A program made the position numbers and the translations under genes. DNA of 64,000 nucleotides from Rallus limicola (Eukaryota; Chordata; Aves; Gruiformes; Rallidae): the NCBI GenBank assembly GCA_022605955.1, contig JAKCOZ010000105.1:620001-684000 (forward strand). Direction: 5' to 3'. A model generated the notes under the pieces. The model was given only the letters and a program-made list of their open reading frames with translations. It had not been told where the DNA came from and did no database searches. Each line of letters begins with the position of its first letter. Position 1 is the first letter of the stretch. Of the stretch, positions 12,901-24,900 are shown one piece after another.

Positions 12901-15900
12901 CATCCTGGGTGGGTGCTGGCACCCTGTGTTCAGCTGGGACCCCTCTTTGGGGTGTTGTGTAGGGTGGGGAGGTGTGGAGACATCCATTCTTCCAGCCATG
13001 TCTGAACCTTTGTTCTTGAAATGCTCAGGGTGTTGATCTTGCCTTACAAATAACTTAAAAATCCTACTCTGGGTAAGCTGTTAGGTCATTTGGGAGAAGG
13101 AGAGCTGCTGTCTGCATCTGGGTCTCACAGAGAGACTGACACCCAGGCACAGAGAGCTTATCACCTCCTAGGTCTTCTTTGTACCACTTTTCTGAGCACT
13201 TTCCTCCCCACAAAACTCCTTGGGTGCCTGCCTTTGTTGCAGGACAGAGGTTTCTCTGGGTGCAGAGCTTTTCTGCCTCTGGTGCCCAAACCAGAGCACT
13301 TGTTACTGTTCTGAGAAGGAGCCAGAGCTGTGTTGTAACGCAGGTGACACAGTGAGTGACAGGGCGCTGCGCTGTGTAGGTGGTAACTTCAGGTATTAAA
13401 ATTACAGTTCAGGGGTTATGTGTGTGGGACAGCAGTGCATGCAGCAGCTGGTGTCAGGAGCCGAGGCAGTGCGCTCTGCTCTCACCCGGTTTTGGTTCAG
13501 CATTTATAAATGACTGGGAAAATAGATTTAAAAAGTGTAATGCTTCATTTCAAACAAATTTGAAGCACTTAGTTTGTGCAGGCTGCTTCACTGCTCTTTA
13601 TTGGATGTATTATTTGTGATAATGACAGGCTTAATGAAAGCAATTAATTAAACCATTTGTTCAGGCAGCTCCCACCATCTAAACCTCCATCATTACACCA
13701 TGCACACGGGAGAGAAAACAGGTAGTGTGGCATCAGGCAAAAAAAGTGCAGACCAAGTATCAAGGAATACTCCAGTAGGTTCAGGAGTGCCAGGATATAG
13801 GTAAATCACACACTAAAACTTTGCTGCTGCTGTTCCCTTGCTGTAAATGGGTAGTGCTGCTTTATATTGAGGGCAGGGGTGCTTGGCCTTCTCTCGTTCT
13901 CTGGAAGCGCATGATGAAACCCAATGCCTTTTACTCATTTCCCTAGATACTCTAATCCCTCCCTGCTTCACCAGTGTCTTTGAGCTGTTCTTCCCTTTGT
14001 ATCCACAGCAACACGAATCCCTGCTGGAATTATTTGCCTCTAAAATGCAGGTGCACTAGTTTAATGCTGTGTTGGTTCAGGCTCTTGACTTGGAGACTCT
14101 TTCACCAAACGCCCTTCTTCATGCCAGGCCTTGCTGCGTGTTGGAAGTGTGTGAGGTGCTCACTCTCCTCATGTGCTGCCTGCTGCTCAGAGCCTTTGGT
14201 GGGCTTCAGTTCTTAAGAGCTTTTAGGCAGCAGTATGGGATCCAAGGCCACAATAAATAAAGAAACAAGCCATCTTTTTGCTTGCCTGGAAGTAACACCA
14301 CTGCATGGAGGGATGGGGAGGAGGTTGGAATTGCGGCCCTGTGTGAACAGCCACTGGCCAAAGGTGCTCTGAGCCCTTCTGTGCCCATAGCTGTGGGCAA
14401 GCACCGACAGCTGAAATCAGGCTTTTGCAGTACAGGGTATTAGGGGGGTTTATGTACAGATTGATGTAAAACTTTCACAGATGCCAGCCCCTGACAAACT
14501 CTGATCCTTGGCTGAAGAAGGATTTCACCTCTCTGCTTGAAAACATGATGGCTGTGTACACAAAACCAGCCTGGGAGGGCAGCGCGCCCATGCCCTGAGC
14601 AGGGGCAGTGCCAGGTACCAGCCGCTGGCTCTCCCTGGCTCTGTACCTGGCAGCAGCGTGCCACTTGGGTAGTTTCAACCTGGCTCTTTGTGCCTTGAGT
14701 TTTACTGTTCTCAGTGTGAAACAGGAATCAAAGATATGACTTGTTTCACCACAGCATTCTAAGGAGATGCTAATCAACATTTTGATGCCTCCAAGGTTAG
14801 TGAATGGGAAACATGAATTAATGTTTGGGGCATATGGGAATGCCATGGGAGCACTGAGGTAGAAGTAAATCACTGGTTAGTAAATCGTACTGTGTGAAAG
14901 CTCTGAATTGAAGCCTGGCACTCAGTGGGGAAGAACTGAACGAGGACCATATGACTGTGGAAGCTCTGGATGGCTGCGTGTGGACTAAATAGAGGTAGAG
15001 CATCTGCAGAAGAAAATAGTATGTGACTGGATCAATAAAGTGCCCCACAGCGCAGTCATGCGGGAGAGGCGAGCCCGTGCTGCCTGGGGCCTTTGCTCTG
15101 CCATCTTCCTGATGCTTGCTTGTGCTGTTTTCATCGTAAATGTTGTTAATACAGCTAAAACTTGTCTCTGCTATAGCACCTGGGTTTGGAGCCCTGCTGG
15201 CAAGAGGCCCTGCAGCCTGTCCAGAGGTGTTCTCAGCTCAGAGCTGCAAAGGAACGTCAGTGCCATGAGGGCAGGTGGGGTGGGAGGATGTCTGGGAAGT
15301 TTATGTGCTGTCGCAGTGATTTGCTTTGGAATTGCACACCCATGAATGCCAAGGAGTTGTGCTGCTTGGGTGTGTAAAGCTGTTGCAGTTGCTCACCTTG
15401 GCACCCTGCTGTAGGATGGCATCCCCGTATGCTTTCCAGTCAGCCTGAGGTGTCAGGCTAGCATTTGCTGGCACGGAGACTGCTTTGTATTGCTCAGCCA
15501 GCACAGTGTGGCCACAAATGAAGAGGAAATTCTGTTTACACCCCCCCTGCAGAGTGACCTTAATTTAAATGAGAATCAGGCCCATAATCTGTATAAATAT
15601 ATGCACTCTCTTACATTAAGGTTATTTATTACGTTGTGCTTGGCCTGAGTATGCATGGAGATTTGCCATAGATGATCCGTAATCCAGAATTAAACTATTA
15701 ATATGCATTTTGAGAGGAGCAGCCATAACCTTGAAATTCCTTGGTTTAAGTATGACCTTTAACTTTGTTTGAATATATTTTTTAAACGTATGAATAACAA
15801 ATTAACACTGGTTGATAAAAAACATTCTGATTCCTTTGTACCATTTGCATCAATCCATACTCAACTTGCAGAAAGCCTTGAAGATTAGAAGGCTTAATCA

Positions 15901-18900
15901 CTCATAATATTTATTTGTTTTTAAATGTCAGATCACGTTTAGTTCAGCCCACTGTCAGTCTTGTTCCCCCTGCACTCTGGGTTAATGAAAGCGCCATGGA
16001 AAGTAGTGTTCTCTTGCATCCAGAGGCATGCATCTTGGCCAAGCTCATGTTGTGCTTGTACCAAACTGGGTTGAACCGTGGCCTTCTGCTTTTCTTTCCG
16101 CAGCCCACATCTGAAGTTCAACAATCTGACCTTGATTTCAATCCATGGCCTTCCAGGAAAAGACCCGCCAGGCTCCAAACAGAGAAGATTTCTAATTAAC
16201 AGGTTTGATTTAATATCGAAACACTTCCATAGCTTCAAAGGAAAACATAACACTTTGTAATTCTTTGTGAACTTGTCTTAGAGTTTTAGACAGATACATA
16301 GACAGCTTCAAAATAATCTGCTCTGTCTGGACAACATACATTCACCTGTGAAATGAGCTGAATAGAATTATTACCTGGGGAACGTTGCTGAAGCAGTATC
16401 TTTGGGACAGCAACCCATTGTATTATACCAGGACACACTGGTCTCTGCTTTCCAAGACTCTTTAGACTGTTCAGATCTCCAGGTTAAAGGAAAATGGCAA
16501 AAGATGTGTGCTTGCTTTTCAAATGTTGTTTAGCCTTTAACTCCCATGAGCTTTGTTCCAAAAAACATTGAAGAAAAGTAGGATTAAGAATTTGTATTAG
16601 CAGTGTCCAGTGGTCTACTTCCAGCAGACACCTAGTGAGATGCAGACCCCAGCTGATGACAGTGGAATTTGGCTGGGTATACAGGAGGAATTGAGGATTG
16701 CTGCTGTTGATGAATTTGGAAGGTCTGTGGTGCCTCAGTTGTGCTGTTTGTGATGTGTTTGGTGCCTGTCCCTGTGCTGGGGAGGGGTCTCTCCGTGTCC
16801 TGGGCAGAGTGCCATCCCATGCACATACCCGCCCTTGGGACTGCTGCAGAGCAACCGAGGGGGCGTTTGGAAGGATGGCCCCACAAGCTCAGCTTCTGTG
16901 CATAGCAAACAATTATCTTTTTAATTGTAGGAAGGGGTGAGTTTAAGTACAAATCTAGCAACAGAAGGGATTATATGCCTACAGAAATGCATATACTGTT
17001 CCCTGAGTGTACTGTAAAAAGGGAGTTGTAACAACAAAACATCCTTCTTGAGTTGCAGTTCGTAGCTGCCTCGCCAGTATTAGCTGTTAAAATCTGAAAG
17101 CAGATTAAGAGTGAAAATTGAACTCTGCAGGGGATGATTTTTGAAAGCATCCCTGTGACTTTGGAGTGTCAGTCTCCTGGGAGCTGTGCACCTCAATTAT
17201 AAAGGTGCTTTTGAAAACTCTCATCTGTCCTTGATGTCTGTTTTATTTATAGATTTCTGCATGATTACAGTTCAGGTTTGTCTCTGATTTTCTCTCCTTG
17301 TTTATTTGCCTCTGGAATTTGAGTGCAGAGGATGCCAAGCACCTGAGAGCCTGGTCGTTCAGTCCTAAAATTTTTTAGGTCATGAGTACAACTTGATTTG
17401 TTTCTGTGGTATCCTGTATGACAGTTTTGGGACCTCAGTAATGACAATTAATGTGTAGTAATCAGCTCTGTTTTTGAATATGTATCCTGGTGCTAGAGCA
17501 AACCAGCAGCTGTTAGTGCTGAGCCTCCCTGATGTTCTCTGCTGCAGCCACCAGTACAATGCACAGGCATCAGATGCTTGGACGTGGGCTGGGTCCCCTC
17601 CTGATTAATCACACAGTGTTTAGTCCAGTGGAAGGAAGTGGAATATTTTTGATCGCTCAGCATCAATCGAAAGAGAAGCTGTAGATCCTCAGACTGGCCA
17701 CGGGCTGTATTGGTAGAAGGGATATATTTTCTGCAGTGGCTTCAGATCGCAGGCTGGGTGATGCCCAGGATTTCTCTACTGGCCATTCCCACCTCGTCTG
17801 AGGCGTGAGGCACTAGCAGGGGAGAGCCTCCGCTTCTTTTCACACAAGATGGACGTGTTCCCCTTCTCGCCACGTCACTCTGGTCTCATACACCAGACAT
17901 CTGCATAGCACCAGCATTTCACTTGGTTTTTGCTTGTTTAAAACCTGTTGTGTTCTTTATCAGTTGATCCTACGGGCTCGTCCCTCTACGAAGCTATAAA
18001 TGGGTCTGAGATTGGCATTAATCTTGAATTCAACTGGAAGAGCCTAACATCACAGAATCTTATCTGGCTTAAGTTTTTTGGTGTGGGGAAGGTGTTGAGT
18101 TGACTCCAGCTGGTTTTACAGAGTGGCCAGCCATGTCCTGCGTGTCTTCCTAACGGGCTGTGGCAAGACTCAGTGGTGTCCCAGAGCTGGAACAGACCCC
18201 GTTGGCTCTGCGGTCTCTCTGGTCCATTTTACAATGATGTACCTGTTGTACATCTGCATTGAAGGAATCTCTTTGTCCTGTCACCTACATCTTCTAGAAG
18301 CCTGTTAAGCAGAGAGGGTAGTGCAAATGCAATAATAAGTATCCTGATACTTGCTTAGCTGAGCAGGGTGGGGACATACTGAGTCACAAAAGATCTTTTG
18401 GAAGTAATTTTCATTACTGAGGCATTACAAGAGGTTTTGTTCCATTTGGATTTCACCTCAGAATTGGCTTTTTAAAGAGCAGGTTCCAGATGTTTGGTAC
18501 TCCCATCACACACGGGGATAAATAGGATACTTTATGCTGAATACAGGCTGTAACACCAATGAAGTTTAGGAGCTGCAAAAGTAAACCTTGCCCAAGATTT
18601 TTCCAGAGAAGTGATGTTGTGTTCCTGAGTGTTTCTGGTACTGATCCCCAGTTAGCACTGCTCAGAACACACGCACTGCACACGCCCTGAACATCAGGTG
18701 TGTCTGTTTGTCTGTCTCACGTGGAAATGCTGAGGCCATGCAGTGTTCAGGGACAAAAATCCCTGGAAACCATGACTTTAAGCTCTGCTGCTTGAACCAG
18801 CCTGTGGTACTGTGTGTCACCTGGCACCCAAGGTAACTGTTCTGGAATTACAGAAGCTGCTTGCCTGTTTTTAGTGTTGTTTGCTACCAAGTAGTGAAGA

Positions 18901-21900
18901 TAGCTGTTTTTTGATCAGCGCTGTTTGTGTGTATCCCTCTCATTTACCTGCTAATTTTGTTTACGTTTGGCTAGCCCAGGTGATAACTTCTCCTTTATTC
19001 CTGTTAACATTCAGCTCATCTTGCAGAAGAATTCAGTTGCATCTTAGACTTTTCAAAGTTCAGGGTCAAGGAGTCAGTTTATCTGTTTTTCAGAATGTTT
19101 TTCTCTTGTGCTTTGCAAAGAGTCACCAAGAGAAAGCTTGAGACTGCTATCTTTCTCTTCCAGCTCCAACATCCATCATCCTAGCTTTAGCTTTCTATTT
19201 ATTTCAAAACTTTTCTAGAACTTGCAGCATGGTGTTTAAATGGTGGCGGTGCCTTCACTGCATGTGTGTGTCACCATAGCTGTTACTGGTGAGGCTGAAT
19301 ACTGAATGAAGCAAAAGCAGGGAAGAAAACCTTAATAAAGGAAGAGATTGTATAGGAGGAAGAGTCGGGCTGATAAGACAGTGCAGGAGCCTCATCCTCG
19401 CATCAGCTGTGGAGAAAAAGCAGCACAGAGCATGTGCTCCTGACTGTGTGTGTAAATGATGTGGTTGCACGGCCCAGTGCTGGGGGGATAGTGTGGTTTG
19501 AGCAGAAAGTTGTCAATTTGTAACAGAGAATTTGATAATAACTAATCTCTTACTGCAGGCTGCCATACACTCACAGCGAGAGCAGGGCTGGAACCACTGG
19601 GGCACGTGGGCTGGCTCGCCAGATGTCTAATTAATGCCTGCTGTCAGCCGCTGAAATGTCACTCGCTGGTACTCCTTCCTCACAGCCACTGCTTTAATGA
19701 TGAAGATTATGCACAGATGTCACTTTGTTCCTGGGTTAACGTTGTGGTTGGTAAAATGACTGGCATAAACCGTGCTGCCAAGTACGTCGTTGTTTCCAAG
19801 GAGAAGAAAGTACCCTATGACTACCTTGTTCTCTGCACGGGGCAGGAATACCAGGTGAGAACCGTGACCACGTACACGCTCCTTTCTACAGCAGGCAGTG
19901 CTGCTGGGGTTAGCAAAGCAGCAGAGCAGTCCTTGGCTGGTGTATAACCAGAAAGCTTGCAGCCCTGGAGTGCAGCAGGTTGTGCTGCTTCAGTGTGGCG
20001 ATGGAATTTGGAGGAGACAAGAGGTTTAACAGTTCCCTACCTCAGCGTCACTGCTCGGTGTCGGATATTAAGCAAAGCTGCCTGTGTTTTTGCCCCCATG
20101 ACCATTAAGCCTGCTGAAGGGTGGGCCTGATGGACATGTGGTCCCAGCCACAGGGGACTTAACTCCAGCTGGCCCAACAAAATTTGACCTAGTTTTGGTG
20201 ATGGAGAGAATTCCTTTTCAAATTAATTACTCATCTCATATGGTGACCATGCCTAGGAACCTGCACGGAGCTGTATGCTTTTGTAGCACACTTTTGTTAA
20301 GGTTCCACTGAGGCCAAAGCTGACCTTTAGTCATGTGTGAAACGTGGAATCAAGCTCATCTCCACCCTGACCAGCTCGTCTTTGATTCAGGCATCCATTC
20401 TTCCCTGTATATCTTCACCTGCCCTTCAAACAGTGTAAACCAAGTAGCCATCTTTTGTATAGCCCTGCTGCCTGCAGTGATTTTTGCCTTACTGACTGGC
20501 TTTGGACAGGAATCTGTTGTTACTCTCTTGTTCTGGCACTGCTGTTTAATATGGTCACCCATACTCCATAAAAAATATGGGATACCCACATGTGTATGTA
20601 CTCAGCACAAGTCTATTCTCTATGGCTGCTGACCTGTTTGCTACTGCTGGATGTAGAGGAGGGTTAGAATGTACAGGGATAGCAACCCGAGGTAGTCAGA
20701 TGGCCGGTGTCAGTGTCTCTTCACATCTTCCTTCACAGCTCTGAGATGTACTGTATGTTCGTTCACTCCTCCCTTCATTTCTTCCAGGTCCCATCTCCCA
20801 CTGGAGCAGATATCAGTAAGCGCCCAACTAACAGCCAAGTCATAAGTAAGTGGCCTCAGAGGTACACAGGGAAAGTCCCTTCCAATCTCTTCACGCTCAA
20901 TGATGAGTGGGACTGCTTGAAGGCAGCACACTGGCTGCAGGAAAACCTCATCGGCTCGGAAGGTAAGGGCTTTCGTTAACGCAGCATGTTACAGACATGC
21001 TTTCTAGACTTATTGTTGCTTTAATTCCATGGTGTAATTGGTGCCTGATTAATTTGAACAAAGTCTTTCATCTGCTGTGCTTTGTTTTCCAGATTAATTT
21101 ACAATTTGTTGTCATTTTTGATATGCAGCATATTTAGCTGGGAAAGAAAGGTTTGAGATAGATTAATTATCTATAATTACTATATAAACTGAAATGAGTC
21201 CCAAATGCAAATCTGGCTGGAGTCATTAATTACCCAATTAAATAATAATTTAATTAGCACACGTGTTTTTCTGTTGCATGGAAAAATATCTAAATTTGAG
21301 GCGTGACACAAAGAAAAGAGGTCTGAATTAGGAAGTGGGGTTTTCAGTGTCTGTTGTCTCTGCATTTGGTTACATCATTTACAGGTTTCCACACACAGCT
21401 GTGGGTTCTTGTATTTTCTTTTTCACCTTAAGAACTGCACATTCAGGCAGATTTTTGTCCCCATAGCTGTGTTCCCTCAGCCTGTTCAGATGTGCATTGC
21501 TCATACATTAGCTCAGTCACTGAATGGGTACGCTACTGAAAACATCTAGAATCATCCAGCTTCCCAGGTAAACTTTGAGCTGTCCACAGGCTGTGCTGCT
21601 GAGCATGGGATGAGTAAAGTTCTACATCTGTGCTTCCTTCTCATCTCTGAAATTCTCCAGAGTCTAGTTTTGCCTTCAGTAAATAGTACCGCTGCACCTC
21701 ATAGTTTCTCATCCAAACCGTGAGGTATTGTCTGCCAGATTCCTGCTAGCCAGCTTCAGGCAGGTGGGAATTCAAAGCTAGGCTTTGCTTATGTTTTTGG
21801 GGAGAGGAAGGGGGTAGAGAAGCCGCCTGTGCTGGTTATGGTACCTGCACACAAGTTGACATCTCATCCTCCCACCTCAGATACATGATACTAGTTCTTC

Positions 21901-24900
21901 TCAGCTTATACTTGCTCTTGCCTCCACACAGCCTGCTTCTACTTGTGCTCCTCCAATCCAGCCGCTTGCTGTGTTTGTCAGAGGTGGCCTGGAGCCTGCT
22001 AATGCAGGGCCCTGTTCTGCTGGCTGAGCCCCCTGGAGCCCATGTACTCAGCCCAAAGGCTGGGCTGGGAAGCAGCTCCCAGTGGTGCCCAGCAAGGCAA
22101 GTGCACAGAGCCGCTGGGCTGGGGCAAGAACCCAGACGACAGGACGAATGCACCTTCAGGACCACCTCTAGTTCTGCAGGTCTTTTAAAGGAAAGTGTTA
22201 ATCACTGAGCTTCACAATGCGAGTCTTATTAGCCTAATTGGATGAAATCTTCATTTGGTGGCACTGATTTGGACAGCAGCTTTTAATTAAGAGTTAAGGG
22301 TAGGGGTTTTAATTGCTTTTCTTGCCTCTGTGAGCAGTGTGTACCACTTCCTCCTGGAAGAAATCAGCGAGTCACGAGTGGGATCGGCCTGGCCGTGTGT
22401 GCACACAGCCATGCTGCGGCAGAGATGGCACCACCAGCATGGGCAGTAGTGCCTCGGCAAGGAGAGGTGCCCAGGGAGTCTGGCTGGGACCCTGCAGCAG
22501 GCACTGCTGGAGGAGCTGTGGGAGAAGCAGTGAGCCATGGCTGCTGCTGCCGGCCCCTCGGCTGGCTGCAGCGGGGTGTCCTGAGCTGGGCCAGGGGTAT
22601 TTGCCCAGCCCATTTGCTGGCAGCTCCGACTGGCCTCCTCCTGCTGAGGGCCAGGGAGCAGAGTGAGTGCCTGCCTCGCCGGCTGCCGCCACGGCTTCTC
22701 TGATGAAGCCCGACCACCTAATGCGAGTCGCCTATTACGGCTGTAATTGTGAGTGACTGATGCTTATCTCCGATTAGCTCTGAGCTTTCCATGAAAATAA
22801 AAAGTAGGGTGGAAGTCAAGGAAGGAACAAAACTGCTATAATAGCCCAAAATGGAGCAATTATTTTTTCTCTTTACCTAAACATAGTTTACTGCCTTATT
22901 AAAAGGATGTTTGTAGGAATACTATAGCATTAAAATTCCAGCATGTGAATCACCAACCAGAGGCACTGATGCTTTAGCTATTGCTACTTTTTCTCCTTTA
23001 GCTTTTGCAAACTAAAAAAGATTCAGGTCACCCTAGGGTCACTGAAATCTTGTGCTTCCACTTGTGGGAAATGAATGAGCCTGCTCAGCAGCAGAACGCT
23101 GACATCCTAGTAGTAAATGATAAAACTGCTCTAACGATCTTTATTTATGGCTGCTTTTTTCCGTGGAACATTATTGTGTTTACTCACAGATAGAGACATT
23201 TTCATGTAGTTAAACAATAAAAGCATCCTGAGGAACTGCTATCTGTCCAGTGAACATAATTTCAGAGTATAATGAATATCTGTAGTTCCTAGACTACTAG
23301 CACTGTAATCTAAAAAGCCACTAATATCCTAATAAGCAGCAGCCGTAAATTGTTGATTTACAGGAGGTCTGTAAAGAAGCATTGTTTTCCTTGATCTAAT
23401 GCAGTTGTATTTAATATTACCATATAAAACAGAATTTTAATTTTCCTTGAGAAATGCAGGGCTTGAATCTGATCTGGTATATACAGAAATGCCAACGTGT
23501 AATGCAATAACAGAGCTTTGCCTGCAGAAAGACTAGCTCTGCCCAGCGGTGAGCATCTCTCTCACCCCGACTCGCCGACCTTGAGTCACACTGAAACTTT
23601 GCTAGGCTGTGCCTTTGGCAAGCGCTTCTCATTCCCCTTTCCCAGCCTCTTCAGCTGCTCATGTTTTCCACCCCTTGCTAACTGAAGGTGTGTGGATGCG
23701 ATGCGAGGCTGTCAGCATTCACGCACTGCGTTCTTGCCTGCACTGGTAGCACGTCACTAAAAATGTATATACTGAAGTTTGTATTTCATCACTCATTCTG
23801 CTTGCTCACTCCCTGCACTACACCCTGCTGCAGCAGTGAGAAAAACAGCTCCGTTTTATGTCTTCCTCCTTTTGTGGTGCGGCTGTGAGGACAGCACTGC
23901 CTGCAGAGAGGCCTCCTGGCAGGCACCAGCGACAAGAGGGGGGCTCCAGCCTGGAAAGCCAGCTTAGCAATGGACGTGTTGGGCAGAATTCCTGTTGTCA
24001 CACGTTACACAAATTCTGTTACATTTATGAAAGGAGGAAAATCTTATATGATTCCAGATGAACAAATTTGAGGGTAACATTGCTCAGTCCCTCTGAGGGC
24101 TGATGTGACCAGTAAAACTACACTTCCTATTGATTCTGAGCACATACAATCATGGGGCAATTCTTATCTCTTGGCAGTTATGAAGAGATGTTTATTTGTG
24201 GCCACAAGTAGCCAAACTGATATGGACAAATAAAATAAACCTTCTAGTCAAAGGGGAATGATAGAACATCTGTTAACAATTTTTATTGTTAATATTCTTG
24301 AGAGCTAGGGCTTTGTGAATGCTCTGTTTAGTGTTGCTTTGAGTTCCATGCAGTAAAGCATGGTCCCAGTGAAATTAGTTTAGCCTGTGAAAGAACAACA
24401 TTCAGGTTGTGGGGGATGCTGTCACCCCTAGTGAGATACAAACGACACTGCCGAGATCAATGTGGCAGTTGGTTGTATGAGGCGCTCTCTTACCTGCCCA
24501 TCACAGCTTACTGCGGTGCCACGTAGGAAAGGAGATGCTACCACAAGCCAAGCCCAAGACAGTTTTGCAGGGAAACCAGCCCTTTGCCCAAGTTGAGATG
24601 GCATTTGCTGTCGTGTAACACAGGGGAGCTGGTGCCAGCCACTCTTGGTCCCTGTCAGGCCATTCCTGAAGTGCCTCCTACATTCTAGCACTGGTCTTTA
24701 GTGGGATCCACCTTGCGCTTCAGTGCCACACCCCAAGCTGTTTCTGAAGGGAAGCTTCTGCCATATCATCAGCCCTCTGTAAAGGGCTCAGTGTCCTCGG
24801 TGCCACCTCCAGCTCCAGAGGCCAGGCGGGCCGGGCTTTGTACCCTGCCTGGAAGAGCAGTGCTTGGGTGCCGTTAGGGCTTCCGCAGGTCCCTTCTCCC

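Larger units (their letters stand above)
3912..16103 (+). other. CFAP61: CFAP61 intron (12.2 kb)
   Basis: The intron is bounded by a strong GTGAGT donor and a TTTCCGCAG acceptor. It holds a purine-skewed stretch (about 10,470-11,240), a short CR1 relic (11,285-11,338) and an AT-rich enhancer-like block at its 3' end (15,540-15,915). Long overlapping open frames on opposite strands near 4.8-5.6 kb and 12.5-13.0 kb encode nothing I recognise. No other gene is supported. Confidence 0.75.

Noticed and set aside
12454..13036. Overlapping 183-codon (+) and 181-codon (-) frames in a CFAP61 intron
   Set aside because: They are fully overlapping on opposite strands, with no domain, no splice context and no known protein resemblance.
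22337..22717. GC-rich island with 100-117-codon frames on both strands in a CFAP61 intron
   Set aside because: There is no splice signal or protein similarity; it is kept only as the core between two motif blocks.
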